A DNA stretch of 64,000 nucleotides from Plasmodium malariae (taxonomy: Eukaryota > Apicomplexa > Aconoidasida > Haemosporida > Plasmodiidae). Where the stretch lies: assembly GCF_900090045.1 (NCBI RefSeq), contig NC_041787.1, forward strand, positions 1 to 64,000. The letters are read 5' to 3'. The position numbers were made by a program, and so were the translations under genes. This document shows, one piece after another, positions 26,154-41,613 of this stretch. The notes beneath the pieces were generated by a model. The model ran no database searches, was not told where the DNA came from, and saw nothing but the letters and a program-made list of their open reading frames with translations. Every line of letters starts with the position of its first letter. The stretch's first letter is position 1.

Positions 26154-29100
26154 AATATTTCATGGTAGTAATACTGAAATACATTTAAATCTTGTTCTGG
26201 AAGTAGATTAGTTTACTAAAACAAAAAAATATATAAATAAATGGTATAGAAATAGTTGTTCATTTGAAAATTATACATTTATTTTTATATTTGATATTTA
26301 TTTTTTTTTTTTTTTGATTTCAGTAGTTATAATAAAGGTACAAAATGATTTTAATTTGCATAACAATAAAACAATTTTTTGTTTAAAATTTAAATCTTAT
26401 TTTAATGTACCATAAAATATAAAAACGTGATTATATATTTATTTTTCCTCAATTTGTTTATAGATTATACTATATTGTACTTACAAATATATATAGTCGA
26501 AATTGTAAAAATCATAATATATTATATATATTTATTTTACAGTATTATATGTACTTATATGTTAATTTAAAATTTACGTACAACTACAGATAACTATAAT
26601 AAATTAATAATTTTTTAAAGTATAAAAATTAAAAATGTATAAAGGCCTATTATATGCAAGAAAATTATTATAATGATACATTAATTATATATTAAATTGA
26701 TGCGCTAATATGCTCATAAAATTTTACATTTTGTATTTTATGTGATAAGAGCTAAGGGCATGTAGTTACATTATTTTGTATAATAATTGAATTGAATTAT
26801 ACCAATAATTTTTAATTCAAATTATTCATTTTGTATATCGAAGAATAAGTAAATATAAAATATTTGTTATATCAAAGAATGATGAAGTTTTATAATTATA
26901 ACTATTGTAGAAAAGGAAAAACTGAAAAAAAATATTTTTAAAATATATATAGATAACTACTCTGTTAATTTTATTAGAAAAATTTAGTTAATTTTGAAAG
27001 AGAAATAATATTGACATTATGTTTACTCTTTCATTGTATATAAGTTATTTAAATTAATTATTTTTTTTATTTTCTTTTTTATATAATATTTGACTTTTAT
27101 ATATAACTATCAAATGAAAAATACTAAAGCTCATTTTTTTTTAGTTTAACATATAATAAAATTTTTACAAATAATAAAAAAATAAAGTAATTGTATTGTA
27201 AAAGCATTTCTTATTTAGCCATGCGGGACAACTATATTTATGTAAATTTTACTATAAACATATATGAAATATGATAGTATGTGTTAAACTATGTATTCTT
27301 TTTTTTGAAATAGTTCATTTATTTTATTATAGTACATAATGTATTCCTTTGGAATTATTTATAACTTCAAAAAAAATAATATTTGATTAAAATATATTTT
27401 TACTACAGGCATAACATAATTCATAGTGTACCATGAATAAGTATAAATAACAAAGGCATTTTTGATAACTTAAAGGTAAACAATATGAACTATTAATTTT
27501 ATATTGAAGATAAAAAGATATTTTAATATAGCACATTGTAATGTTATGTAAATAACATTATTATATAGTAAGTTTATGTGAATCAACATTTTGAATATTT
27601 AATAAGAAAATAATAGATATAATGGGCTGCGACAATTTAGTTCATATAATCTGTAGATAAATTTCTCATAATTTTAAGTAAGCTAGAGGAATATAATGTA
27701 TCTTTTATGTTTTTGCACTTTTGGATTTTTAAATACTTTAAGTTACATCATATATTTCGGAAAAAATATTTAAAATTAAAAGAAATTATCAAATCCATTA
27801 TTGAATTTGTTTTCATTGTTATTATCTTTTAAACATAACTATTAATAATATATTAGTATATTTTAATATTTTTAATTTTTCTATATAAATATTTTACTAA
27901 AAAAATAAATATACCTGTAATTAATTTTCTATGAATATTAATTTCATAATAGGTATAATATAAATTGTATATAAATATTATACCTTGGAACATGTATCAA
28001 TATTTTCATATACACTCTTATAAAGAGAAACATTTGTTTTTGGAAATATATATTATCTAAAATAATGAAGAGGGTATAGTATTATTATTAAAATTTTGTG
28101 TACATATATTAAATCTCTTTTTATTGAAAATCTATTAAGCTTAAATTTTTTCATAAAAAAGGATAAGTTATACTACATATTTAAATTACACGCTCATTAT
28201 CTTCATAAAATATTATGAATATATATATTAAATCTACTTATTAAAATGTGTCATTCAACATAACAAAAAATATAATGTTATTCTAAGAAAATAACACTAA
28301 CTGTTGAATTATACAATTCAGCTGTTTTTAATATTCTGATGCGTTAAAATTATCCATGATTATTTTTTACGTAGAAATGTTGTTTTCTATTAAAACAGTA
28401 AATAACGTTTTATATTTCTAAAATTATTGTATTTTAATGAATTATTAAACAAAAAGTGTTAATAATATAAAGAACAGAAAAAAAAAAAAATAATAGTTAG
28501 AAGATAATAAAAGTTATAACTGTGAACATGTTTATACAAAATATTTATTGGTTCCTTAAGATTTCCAATATGATTACCTCGTTAATTATTTTATGTATTT
28601 ATATAATACTACTTTATTTATACAGAAAATATGTGAATTTAGAATTTATGTTTCTATACTATGACAAAATTTAACAGTTAACTAGAAAAACTAATTATTA
28701 TCTAATATATTAAAAAAGTATTTATTTAATTTACATACATTAATACGATAATATATGTTAAAAAAAAAAAATAAAGACAAAAAAAATAATGAATTTTTAA
28801 TTATTTGCTTATGTATATTAAAAATTCATCGTATATTATAAAAACAATAATTAAGAAAAATTTTTTTAGGAATATATTTAAAAATACTTAGATGGATTTA
28901 TTCATCATAGTAAAAATATTCTAATATATATTATTTATGTAGTTTAACAGTACACATTATTTGAACTGTTCCTTTATATATATTTATATATACCTATTAA
29001 AACAGACCTTTTGTAACATTTATAATCAATAATTTTATTTTTATTTTCATTAAGAATATTTTTTAACACTAATATATATCTAAATTTTAAATGTTAAAAT

Positions 29101-30319
29101 TCATGCATAACTGTTATTTAGGATTATATATAATTATTAATATCTGTTCTCCCTATAATAATATATATTCATATATTTACATTCGCTATTATAATAGTCT
29201 CTTCCATAATAATTATTACTTGATAAACATCATTTATTTAACTTTCTTTTATAAATTTATATATACATAATATCGTGTGATTAATCATTTATATATATAT
29301 GTTACATATTTTATTTATAATTTCATTTGTAGTAGATTAAAAAAACTTTTTCTTACACATTTCCATTAATATATTTTGCGTTATTTTGACACATTCATAT
29401 CTTTAACAGTTTGAATTGTTAATTTTTCATTTTTTTCTTATCTTTTAATAGTAATAATATTTTCATATACTTTATAAAATAATTATTTGAGTATTCCACT
29501 AATGACAATGTAATATATAATTTCTTTATCATACTTATGTTTTATTCATATAATAATCATGGTTTTCATAGTTGTAATAAGATATTAGGTTGTTTCATAG
29601 CTGTAACGTTTTCTTTTTTACTACATCGTTTTTCGTTTTTTTCTTATTAATGAAAATTTTAGTACATGTTACCTTCTTTAGTAATTGTTTACAATTTTTT
29701 TTTTTTGTATTATTAATTTATAATATTCTTAAAACTTCCATCATTCTCATCCTCAAATATTTATTAATATTTTCTTATATTTTTGTGTATTTATTTTAAA
29801 ATTTATACCATTATTCTTCTAAAGGTAAATTCATTATATTCCATTTTTTTCACTGAAACATGTCTTATTTAGTGTACAATAAATCATAACAATTTTTGAA
29901 TTTTTTTCTATTATATAAAATAGTAAGTGCTAAAATCTTAATTTTATATCCTGTGTAATTATTTTTTTTTCTTCTTTCTTTTTTATTATGTATATTTTTT
30001 AGTTTTTGCATATTGTATGTTAACGTTCCTTTCATTTTTTATAATTCCATTAGCTTTATCATTTTGCTTATTTACTGTTACTTTTAACTATGTTTGATTC
30101 ATTTTCATACAATACATCAGACTGATGTAATAAAAGTTTATAGATAAAAATATATGGTACTGTTTTTGTATTTATTTTTTGCAGGGATACATTTTAGAAC
30201 CAATAATCTCTGCGTTACTATTGATTTATCTTATAATTTTTTACTATGTTCTTCTTTCTTTTCATTTACGATGAAATTCATGTAATATTTTCCCTTTTTT
30301 TCATACAGAGGTATCCCTT
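26154..30319. other. Gene-free AT-rich DNA
   Basis: About 4.2 kb with no supported gene. An open frame at 29590-29799 on the plus strand is almost entirely Phe, Ile and Leu, as expected from T-rich DNA, and has no start context or homologue I recognise. The right-hand end is 3' flank of the minus-strand STP1 remnant. Confidence 0.5.
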
Positions 30320-32710
30320 TCACATTATCTAATAGTTGAGAGATTTACTCTTAGTCAATTCTACGTTATTTTCTTCTGTAAGATATCCTGATATATGTAC
30401 TCCATTCTCATTGACTGATGAATTCAAATATGTGTAAACTTCTTTTATATATCCTCATTTCATTTTGTCTAATAAATATGTTTTATTATACTTATAAATT
30501 CCATTATTGTTTCCATTTTTCTAAAGGTCGTTATTCGTTTCTTCAGAAATTTTCATTATTTCTGAATTTTCTACTGAATTATTTGAACTATTAATTTCAT
30601 CTATGATTATCTCTAGAAATAACTGTTTTTTTTGTAAAAACTGTTCGTTTTTATCTTCCTCTATATTCATCATAAATATTTGTATCAACAATTTTGTCAT
30701 AAATATTTTCTTTTTATAGTTATATAATTCTTCGTAATTCAAGTTATCCCCTAAGTCTTCTGTATTTTTTTCTGTTACGTAATCTTTGTTTCTTAGATGT
30801 GCATATTCTACATATACATTCTTAAGATCTTCTATAAAACCCTGAAAGTATTCCTTTTCAGTGTTTTATGTCATAAGCATTCCGTACTTTTTTATTCACT
30901 GTTTCCATATATCTGTTTGTCATTCGGTTAAAGAGGTTTTTTTTTCTTTGTTTAAGACGTTTCTTTCTGACTTATCTATACCTTGTAAATTTTCTTGTTC
31001 TCTTTTTCATTTATCCTTCAATTAATTAAACCAATCTGCTTTGTTTAATTTCTCAAAAATATTTCTATGTCATTTTACACTTTTGTACCGTATAATTTTT
31101 TTCTTTTCTATGCCATTTTTATTTTTCATTATTAGTTCATCTGATATTAAACTCCGATACATTTCATTTTCTTCATTTATAAAATAGTTTAGGAATATTT
31201 GTAGAATATCCTCTTTGATTAATTCTTACTCTTCTTACTTTAATTCTTCTAGTATTGCCATATGAATTAGTATAATAGTTTCCCACTTCTCTTTATTTTG
31301 CTTCGATATATTTACATGTTTTATCATGCTAATATCATTTATTTGTATTTCTTTTATAACTTCGTCATCATTATATATTTCATCTTTATGTTATTTATCG
31401 AATGTTAAAAAGTTATTTTTTTTATTTTAACGTAAAGGTACCATTAATATTTTACATAATTCTAGCTGTTTTTTTTTTTTTTCTTCCTTTTATTTCTAAA
31501 CATCCTCATTAAAGAGTAAGACATTACTATAAAAGTAGTTATATAAAGTAAATTATTAATATACTCAAAATGTTAGTAATGTTTTTAAGTTTTAATTATT
31601 ATTTTGCTTTAATAAGGAGACAAGGGCTATATTAATGACCAAGATAACAATAATATTGAATGCATTTTTTAGATATATATCTTGCAGTTTTTTTACCAGA
31701 ACTTTTAGGTAAGAATGTTTTTGTGTCTACAGAATTTTCACAGGTATCTGAAATTGTTCATAAAATAAATATGTTATATTATGTAATTACTTTAAAGGAG
31801 AACAACCTGTAATATTAATGGTTACTGGATTTTTAGGATGGATAAGAGGAAAAGTAGAATTCTGTTTAATACGTGAACAACCAACATTAGATAACAAGTT
31901 TCTAACAGTAGTATTGTTTTGTATAGAAGTTTGTGAATAGTTTGAATCATTTTTAGGTAGTAAATTTAATGAAGGATTAACTGATACTGAAAATGTTAAT
32001 ACAGTAGTTGTGAGCGAAGATATAAGTTGAGAAATTCGATGAGTTAAACGTATATTATCAACATAATTTGTTTAATTATCTGTAACTTTAAGAATAGTTG
32101 AGGTAACATTATTATGTTAAGAAGCCTTTTTTGAGGATTGAGATTATACATTTGATGCAGATGGTGAAGATGATGTATCTTCTTGAGTTTTTCGTGATAA
32201 TATATATTCTGCTTGTGTTTTAGATGAATTATCCTCTATACCCTTTGAATGTGCTTTAATTGTTTCTTTTGTTGCAGGCAGTTCATCAGTATATACTCTT
32301 TCACCACTTCTAATGTCACCAGATTCAGTAAGTAATGAATTTTCTGGTACAAAATCAATATCCTCTGAATTGATGTAAGGTTGAAACGGAATGATATTTT
32401 CGGTAATAGAGTCATTTTAATTATCTGATTATTCATCAGAAGGAGATTCTATTTTTTAAGAAGATATTGCTCTATATCTTGGTCTTTTTCTGTTAACAAT
32501 CTCCTTTCTGAGCATAGGATTAGGTTTTTTAATATGAATAAAATGCTAACGGCGAGAACACTTATCATCTTTCTTGTCAATTTGTTTATATAAAATACAA
32601 AATTTTTCATCACCTCCTGGGAATAATTTATTATTCCATCTACCAGTTGCTGTACTAGAATGAACTCCTATAAATTCTTCGTCATCAAATTCTTACATGT
32701 TCTTAAACTT
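30320..32710 (-). pseudogene. STP1: STP1-type surface protein pseudogene
   Basis: Read on the minus strand from 32710. The first part has GGDEKFCILYKQIDKKDDKC and a basic segment. A long Ser/Thr/Glu-rich middle region follows (FVPENSLLTESGDIRSGERV, KTQEDTSSSPSASN, NSTFPLIHPKNPVTI). After a hydrophobic segment and apparent intron near 31400-31700 comes the C-terminal helical domain typical of STP1 and SURFIN-like proteins: EIQINDISMIKHVN, KEKWETIILIHMAILEEL, KADWFN, and NYEELYNYKKKIFMTKLLI ending near EENNVELTKSKS. Frame is kept over long stretches, but many TAA, TAG and TGA codons interrupt it, often where Trp, Gln or Glu is expected (for example after KADWFN). STP1 proteins are predicted membrane proteins with a cytoplasmic Trp-rich domain, thought to act at the infected-cell surface. 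SURFIN is the main alternative name. Ends approximate. Confidence 0.78.
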
Positions 32711-35700
32711 TGATATATAAGTTATTAATAAACGGATTCATTTAGATATATATACTGCCATTATAATACTGAAACATTTATTTGGACCAATGTAACATCG
32801 ATATATTACATTTAAGAAGGGTCAAATTGTTTTTTTATTAGAAATAACACATTATTTATTATATAGATGTCAGTTAAAATTTATAACACATTTTAAGAAA
32901 TGTTCTAATATGTTTACTTATTTCACAAATAATTGCGTAAGAAATTATAATATCATTGATAATATACGCATTAATTTCAGAAGTTTTCAACATTATTTAA
33001 AATATATAAATACTTCATAATAATAAAAAAATAGCAGTAATTAGAATAAATTAAAATTGTAAAACATATTTTTCATAATGTTATAAAAGCAAAATTATAT
33101 GACTAATAATACAATTAAAATGTAAAATAAAAATTAAAAAAAAGAAAAAATGTAAATTATTAATTTACTAAAAAAAATTAAGTATTGTTTTTCAAATATA
33201 ATATTTTGCATGGTGTAATAAAAAATTATTTTTCTTATTTCTGATGAAAAAATACCTACATTAAATAGATATATATATTTAAATATTTCATTACTTTTTT
33301 AATATATTTATATATAAAAGAATACATTGTCAAAAAGATTAAAGATGTACACTCTTGTAACAGAATTCTTTACCTTTGTATTCATAATTAGATATTCTGT
33401 TAAAATTATCAGAGGTTTCATTAAGTATAAATTATATAAAGTAAAAAGAGATGCTATAAATGAAAATTATTATTTTGTTTACTTATTTAATAATTAATTT
33501 TATATATTTAGATTTTATTTAAATATCATTTTCAGAGCTAACTTAAATATAAGGGGAAACATTTAATTTTTCGTGTGTTTTTATTTTAATTTGTCCTTAT
33601 TCCTACTTATTTTGAATAGGAATATTTTGTGGTTTGACTGCTTTATAATATATATAGGGCATTTCAATGATAAAATTAATTTGTAACACTAACATAAAGT
33701 ATATCAAATATAATAATTCACATATATAACAATTTTAGAAATAATATCAATAAATTATTTATATAAAAATTGTAAAAAACGAAAAAACTCCAAGTATTTT
33801 ATTTAATTTTTTCTTTCATAGGGGAGAAAAATCATGGTTCTCGTTAGGTAAAATAGAAACCATTTAACAATATATTTAATTAATAGAAATTAAATATTTG
33901 AATGAATAATATGTTTTTGGTAGATATTATAATATATAATAAACATAAATATAAAAATAATATTTTAAAAAAATATATATTATATTATATATATATATAT
34001 ATATAGTTTTATTTCTGCCTACTATACTAGTAAATAATATTATTTAAGAAATTTCAAAGAAATTTAATTAGGATATAGATTTTATTAATATATATATTTA
34101 TTTATATACTTAAATATGAAAGCTCATCAATGAAACATATATTTACGAATAAGCAAATATTATGAATAGAAGATTAATTTAAATAGTTATAACGTATTTC
34201 TTTTTATTTTTTAAATATGCATAAAATGATAATATACGTAAATGTGTCCTACAGAAGCGTAGAAAGGTTATAATATGAAAGAATTATAAGTTAAAAAATT
34301 TCAGAAAAATGTATTTAATCATATTTTATACACAATTTAATTAACGTATTTTTATGAGGTAGAATTTTCTAAATAATATTATCATAAAAATTTTAATATA
34401 TTTCTTACTGTTACATGATAATTATAAACGTAACTTATAAACTAATTTATTTGGTAGTTCTTATAATGGGAAATCAGAATAAACGAAAGTATCAACAATA
34501 ATTAAGAATATAGTCTTACTATATTCCACACTAGTATAATTAAAATTTTCTATGCTGAATTAAAAATGAAGGATTTTTCTTTTTTACACTTTTATTTATG
34601 TTTATTCCTTTTACTTATAATATTAATTTAATTTCCTTTTTTTAGGATATATATTCTTTATTATTTTCAATAATTTATTTTTTTTTTTCTTTAAATTAAC
34701 TCGTAATTAAGCACTGTTCTCGAATAAGAAGATTATAATTTTAATTTAACGAAATTACTTCAAAATAGAAGTAACAAAGAATGAGTTTTAAAGGTCTCTA
34801 AATACTTTAGCTGTTGCATATTATATGGGATTATTAAAATATTGAATTTATTGTCTTACTTTTTACATCTTTTCGCTTTAAGAAGATTAGTAATAAATAA
34901 CAATAATAATAATAATAATATATATCCCATAACTTGCTTTTCTTATATTACTCTTGAAACAGAACATTTCATTTTTTCTTTGATGTATTATGACCTAGAA
35001 GATAGTGAATTATTCATAATATATAAAACCAGTAAATCCCATTGTAAAAACTCTTTAATCATTCCCAAAGTTATATATATATTGGTATTACACAGAGATG
35101 ATTACTAAATACTGAGCTTTTTTTATGTTACAACTATTCACGTGAATAATAAAACAAATAAAAATATACCTATGATAATATTATTAAATATTTGGATAAA
35201 TATTAAACTATTATTTATAGAATGACTAAAAAAAGAGTTATTAACATTTATAATTGCTTTAATTTGGTAAATGAATTTAATCAATTACATGGAAACATAC
35301 ATAAATATTTGAGAGCGTAAAAGGGTATTCTGCTTAAAATTTATATTATAAATCTAGTATGAGGTATTCTTAAAATAAATGATTTTTCCTATAAATCTAA
35401 AATTACTTTTTGTTTTTTTTTTAAATATTATTTATTCATTCTAATATACTGATTTTTCATAATTTAAGTTCTTTTCTTTTTAGTAATTGGTAGAAATTTT
35501 GAATTATTAGTGTCAAATAATATTTTTCGGAAAACATTATATAACTAATTAGTTAAAATATTTCCAGGTTATAAAAACCATATACACGTGACGTTAATAC
35601 ATCAAACATCATTTTTATTTCTTGAAAGAAGAAATACTTTGTAGACGTAATACACTGAGTTGTAACAGTTAAATAATTATATAAGAATATATCCTATTTT

Positions 35701-37890
35701 TAATTATGCGAAAATATTAGTTTTCGACGCATATAACAATAAGTTAATGTATTAATCATTTTAATAATATAATTTTTACTCTGTTGATATTTTCAAAATT
35801 CAAGATTCTATTTTTTATATTTCATTATCCAATCTATTTTTAAGAGACATTTACCAACCCTTTTGTTCGTCATTAATTATAATGGGTTCTATGACATATT
35901 GTAATATTTATTTTCGTTATATCAAATAACTCTTTTATTTTTAATTCTATGGATGCATGTTTTATGTATTTTTCAAATTTCCGCACTTCGATTTTTTAAA
36001 AATAGTTTATACGTTCACTTATTAATTCTGAAAATACATTTTTTTCATTCTGTATTTACCATGCACTTCTGGGAGAAACATTACAACTTGTATATTTTCT
36101 CCAACATTAAGTATAAATATAATCACACGTTTTATAATAATTTTAAGATATTTTGTTAAATATCCATAATTCTTTATCGATTATATAGTAGAAAATTCTA
36201 TATTTGCGGCTTACATAATCTGTAAAATTCGTAATAGGGTAACTAGATTTATATTTTTGAAAATAAAAAAATACAATTTAAGCTAATAATAAAAATACTC
36301 TTTTTTATATTATTCTTTAATTTATAAATAAAAGGTAATTTCTCTTTATAGTGCGTACCTAATTATATTAATTATATTGTTATATAAACTGAAAAGCATT
36401 TCTAATTTTATTTGCTATAGTGTATATTTTTTTGAGCACATAAGTAAAACATATTAAAACATAGACATTATAAGGAATGTTAATAGTTCACATAAAAGAG
36501 TTTGAAGTTACTACTATGATGTACTAGCTTTTACCTAATGTTGTTTTTTACTTAATATTTTCATCAATTCCTTTCTCAATAAGCTCTTAGTTACTGTGAA
36601 ATTCAATTATTATATAATCTTATAATTAGTTATGTATTACAAAATTCTTTTTAGAGTGTTATAATAATATACCTTTATGAAGGAGAGTTATAGTGAAATA
36701 TTCGTTAATAATTTAATATAAACTTAAGATCTAAGAATAAGAATTAATTATATATTACAAGAGGTATAAGTATATTTATTTTGTATGAATTATAAATCAT
36801 AAATCTTTATAGTTTCCCCCTTTTTTTTTCATGTAAGAATCAATGAATTTAAAACTTTCATTAAAATTTTCTCATTAAAAAAAGCATCAAAAAACTTTAA
36901 TTAATTTGAATTCATTTAAGTTCTATTCAAATGTCTCCGGCATTTTCTTTTTAGCTATTCTACATTTTTAAGAGTATAAGTGATCATACAGTTAGAATTA
37001 TAAATATAAGGCATTAAAAAAAAAAATACTAAGTCGATGAATTTACAAACATTTCATTTAGAAATAATGATTTAAATAAAACTTAATTAAAAATTAATAT
37101 TTTTAAAAGCATATAAATGCAATTAAAAAATAATTGCCTATTATTTGTAGGATATATATTTTATTATTCATTATGTATTATGCTATAAATTCGATTTTTA
37201 AAATATATTATATATCATAAAAGAATTTGTATTTTTACATAGTAAATAAGGCTATAGTAGCAAATAATATAATACGAATATTGTACATAATTTTGTGTTC
37301 TTCATTTATTATTACTATTATTATTATTATTATAATTAATATTTTGTAAGCAATAATCATTTTCTCAAAATTATAATGTGTTTAAAATTAAAAGTATCAT
37401 AAATATATTATTAAAATTAGTGATTATACTCTTAATATATATAACAATGAATTCTCTATATTCTATAAATTCTGTATTCTATATTATTTCAATGTTTTAA
37501 AATATTAAGGAATTATACCTATTATTTTCCAATTTAATTTAACAAAAAAACAAAAATATATTTAATTAATTTGCTATATAAAATAAATAATTTATAAATA
37601 CTGAATATTCATTAATGAATTAGAAATGTATTATAAGACTAAAAGTTAATTTTTTACAAATATCATTAATATTAAAACTTTTATAATTATACTTAAAGTT
37701 ATTTTTCGTAGTCTATGTTATAAAAAGCATCATAGATATATACATTTTATCATTTATTTATGAAAAAATAAAAATAAATAGAAAAAAAAGATTAAATATA
37801 TAAATATAGTATAATTTATCATTAGAAATATATTATATTATTGTTAATTTATTCTTTACTCTATATATTTCAACATTAATAATCTATATA
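32711..37890. other. Mostly gene-free DNA with one possible coding scrap
   Basis: No recognisable family member. An (AAT)n microsatellite at 34901-34920 gives an Asn run inside a chance-looking open frame (34842-35108); another open frame at 35953-36159 is Phe/His/Ile-rich. The minus-strand segment at 35873-36049 is listed separately. A (TTA)n run lies near 37306-37335. Confidence 0.45.
35873..36049 (-). pseudogene. Unidentified charged-helix coding scrap
   Basis: Fifty-nine codons on the minus strand broken by one TAA. It includes NVFSELISERINYF, then KIEVRKFEKYIKHASIEL and KIKELFDITK. The alternation of Glu, Lys, Arg and Ile is unlike the Ile/Tyr/Phe-rich chance translation around it and looks like part of an alpha-helical protein. 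I do not recognise a family, and no splice sites or start are evident. Confidence 0.25.
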
Positions 37891-38833
37891 TTGGAACAAA
37901 AGATTAAGTTACCATATTTATTAAAATTGCATAATTTATCTTTTTAAATTGGATATATTATTTTAGGAATTTTTTAGTGTGATATAATTATATAAGGACG
38001 TTTCTATAATTCATATTATTAGTATTTTACTTTTATTTTGCTGTTTTATTTAACAAAATTTTTTATACTTATAAACAATAAACACTTACTTTGTTTTCTT
38101 AGAATAAATTTAACAGATACTTAGGTAAGACTCATACTGTTCATGTGCAATTAGATACAAGAACATATCAAATACTAGTAAAAGGTAAACATCATAAGCA
38201 TTCAAATATTTTATTGTTAAAAGTAGAAATATAAAATTATGGATTATGATATGGTAAAAATATAACTAAGTGTGAAAAAGAGATCACTATAAAAATGAAA
38301 CAGTCAAATGGAACTTCATCGAAGAATTCGGGGATAATAAACATGATAAGGAAAATAAACCTTGTGTATTTGAAACAATAATATATTCAAAGATTAATTA
38401 TATAGTTTTTCTTAAAAATAACAGGACCATTAGTGATGAGATTTATATAAAAGTAATACGTAAAAAATTAACATTAGTAATCGCTTCACCTTTTGAATTA
38501 TTTCCTTTATCTTTAACAGTACCTATAGTAGAATTTTTTGAGCGTTATTGTATTGTATATGGATTATATGAATTATCAAAGGCGATCACTTGTCAGGAAT
38601 TTTTGGGTGAATTCCATAAATCGTTAATAAGTGATACTTTAAATTTATTTTTTCAACGTTCATCATAGTCGAATGCTATAACAAGGAAAATGCTCTATTT
38701 ATTAATTAATTTATTTGGTATTCTAATGTATTTCATTCATTTTATAACATTATGTGTTACTATTATTTCTGTAGTTGTTTATTGCCATAAAAAAGTTAAA
38801 AAATATGAAAATTTTAATTTCAGGAAAAGGTAA
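37891..38833 (+). pseudogene. fam-m: fam-m pseudogene, start codon lost
   Basis: Exon 1 begins at 37891 with TTG where fam genes have ATG, followed by EQKIKLPYLLK, matching the MEQKIK-type start, and then decays into stops. After an intron of about 200 bases, exon 2 opens at 38103 (acceptor ttcttag) with NKFNRYLGKTHTVHVQLDTR and TYQILVKGK, the degenerate equivalent of the LDTRNYRLLAK export-type motif. Downstream pieces are CEKEIT, VFLKNNRTISDEIYIKVIRK, and a C-terminal hydrophobic stretch (LLINLFGILMYFIHFITL) closed by HKKVKKYENFNFRKR and the stop at 38831-38833. That NNRTISD box and the KKVKKYE...FRKR end are what I associate with fam-m rather than fam-l. fam-m proteins are two-exon, small, exported, two-transmembrane proteins of unknown detailed function; some are predicted to fold like an RH5-type domain. 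Stops and frameshifts, with the lost start codon, make this a pseudogene. Confidence 0.85.
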
Positions 38834-39730
38834 ATTAAATAAAATGGAATAAGTCTCATTCTTTAAAGGTATATATATTATGAAATAATAATAGTAATCT
38901 TTTTAGTAATATTTTTATTAAACATATTTTTTAATTCCATAAGTTTTATAAGAATAACTCCATAAATGTGATATTTTGATATATAACTATAAAGGAAGAT
39001 ATACTTATTTTTTTGTGAATTTTAATGTTTTATTGTACTTAAATTTGTATTATAAAATATTTTTTATCATATATAAATATCATGATCATATATATATATC
39101 TGTGTATTAAAATATATTTTCATGGAAATTATATATTTTTTTGTTAAAATTAATTTATTATAACTCAATACATATAATTTTATTAATGTATGATAATTTA
39201 TATTTGCCACAAAAGAATATATTTAATTTATAAATGTTTTTTTTGAAAATTAATCATTTTTTAAACAATTGAAGAAAAGGAATAATATTGTTAAAATGTA
39301 ATATGTCTTGTTTTGTATATTATGAATTGAAATGAAGTTATTTCGTTTAATTGATATATATGTATATTAAAAAATTTTTCCTTATGTAAAAATTTATATT
39401 TTATTGTATAAAAAGTGCTGTGTGAAAAATATGTAAAACAAACACGTTTATAGTAATAATATTTATAACAGATATTTACTTATTAATATTTTTTTTTTTA
39501 TAATGTATGAATGGGTACTTATATTTATTAATATGACATCATTTTAAAATGTTGCTTAACTATTCCTTTTTAGTGAAATATGTATTCTAAAGTGTTTGAA
39601 TTAAATGAACTGTTTAAACAGTTATTATTTTCCTTTTATAGTCAATTAGGTATTATTTCAATTTGGTACAGATTATTTAAATATATATTATATTGACAAT
39701 ATATAAATAAATATACATAGTATATTTATT

Positions 39731-39762
<32 letters not shown>

Positions 39763-41613
39763 GATTAAATTAATAAATTTAATTTAATCCGTTATTATTA
39801 TGTAATTAGTTGAATATTTTTTTATATATTATTTCTTTTTGTGTTTTCATAATGCTAATATTCTAAAAATGTATTATTTACATAGATAAATATTCTTTAA
39901 ATGTAATGAAATTAATGTATTCTTTTAAGCAATAATATAATTATATATATATAAATATTTGTATGCGTGCTCTATTTTTTATGCTTGTATATAAATATGT
40001 TAAGTAAAAATTTAATATTATTTTACAAATGTATAAAAATATATATTTTTTATATTAACAATTAGCAATTTCTTCGAAAAAATAGTGAACAATTTTTAAA
40101 TAACAATAAGAAAAAATAATTTGTTCTTTATATATTATTTATAGATATGTGCCATATTTTTTTTCTTTTTTTTGTTAGATAAGTTTTAATTAGTTTTAAT
40201 TAAAAAATCTATCTATCTATTTTTTTTTTTTTTTTATTTATAGCGTTTAATTAAATAATTACAATGTAAATGATTTTACATGAAAAAATTTTGATAGTTT
40301 GTTTCATTATTAATTTTCATTTAATATATTTATTATGTTATAAATTTACATGAATATTATATTATAATATAATATTAATATGTGCTTTAGTTATGACATA
40401 AGCATAAAATTTGAAAGGTATTCCTTAATCAGTGAAATAATCCATGTATAATTTTTTCTTTGTAAAAGTGTAATTATGCCCTATGAACGGGATATTCGAA
40501 TATATGGCTAATTCTTCATAATGAAATTAAAAATATTCCTCATATAAATTTTAATTATATAATTAATTATTATCATATTATTTTATTTTATTTTTAGTTA
40601 ATATTCTGTATTAGCATAATTTTTCAAAATCTTTTAATCCATGTAAAAAAATATGCATATGCATAGGTATTTGAAATAATTATTTCTATAATAATATATC
40701 TTTTTTTGTTCTTTTATTTCTCTTATATTAATGTTACTATACTAAATATATATAATTAATTAAAAAAAAAGTAAAATAATTATATAAATAAATTTGTTAA
40801 TGTTACACTTAGAATTAATATTATAAATTAAGCTTAATTAAAAAATATAATTTTATAAGATTATGATATAAATATCTTCCTTTATGTATCTTTAAAATAA
40901 GCATTTCTTCATACATTAGACATTATGTTTTAAATTCCATATTGTTGGTATATTATCGTTTAAAAAATGTTATATGTGTTTCAGGAGGTTCTAAAGCATT
41001 TGTTATAATTAATATGATACTATATGTTATTTTTAAGTTCAGTACTAATGTAATAATTAATATATTTTAATAATAATATTAAGTTCTTTTAAAATATAAT
41101 ATTCATAAAATTAAAATTATTAATAATATAATATTCTTAAAGGTAATTATTATCCATATAATAAGATGAGGAATTTATTATATGTATACTGTATACATTT
41201 TATATTGTATAAAAACTCAATATTATAATATAATAAGAAATCACATATATTTTTTTATTTTTTTCTTAAAGAGCTTAATAAAATATTATCCAATTAGTGC
41301 ATTACTTTAAATAATATAATTATATATTTTTATTAAATAAGAATGAATAGAAAATATTTTAATTAATGAATATTATTAGTTTTTTCTTGTATATAACAGT
41401 AAGATAAAAATTACATATTGTATATTTAAAAGTAATTTTATTTGTATTTGTTGTATAATGTATTATATTTTTAAATATTTTTTAAATATTTTTGAAGCAA
41501 TAATAAAAAAAAGATTTTTAAATGAATATGAAGCCCTTTAAAATAAAAGTAGTATGTTATATTATTATTAATTTTATCCTTATTGCATATATTATAATAA
41601 TATAATCCATATA
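38834..41613. other. Spacer between fam-m and fam-l pseudogenes
   Basis: About 2.8 kb without a visible gene. A (TA)n tract lies near 39738-39762, and the rest is A/T-rich low-complexity sequence. Confidence 0.55.

Noticed and set aside
29590..29799. Possible membrane protein
   Set aside because: Nearly all Phe, Ile, Leu and Val from a T-rich run; no hydrophilic part or family match.
34842..35108. 88-codon open frame with an Asn run
   Set aside because: The Asn run is an (AAT)n microsatellite and the rest shows no motif; kept only as part of the gene-free description.
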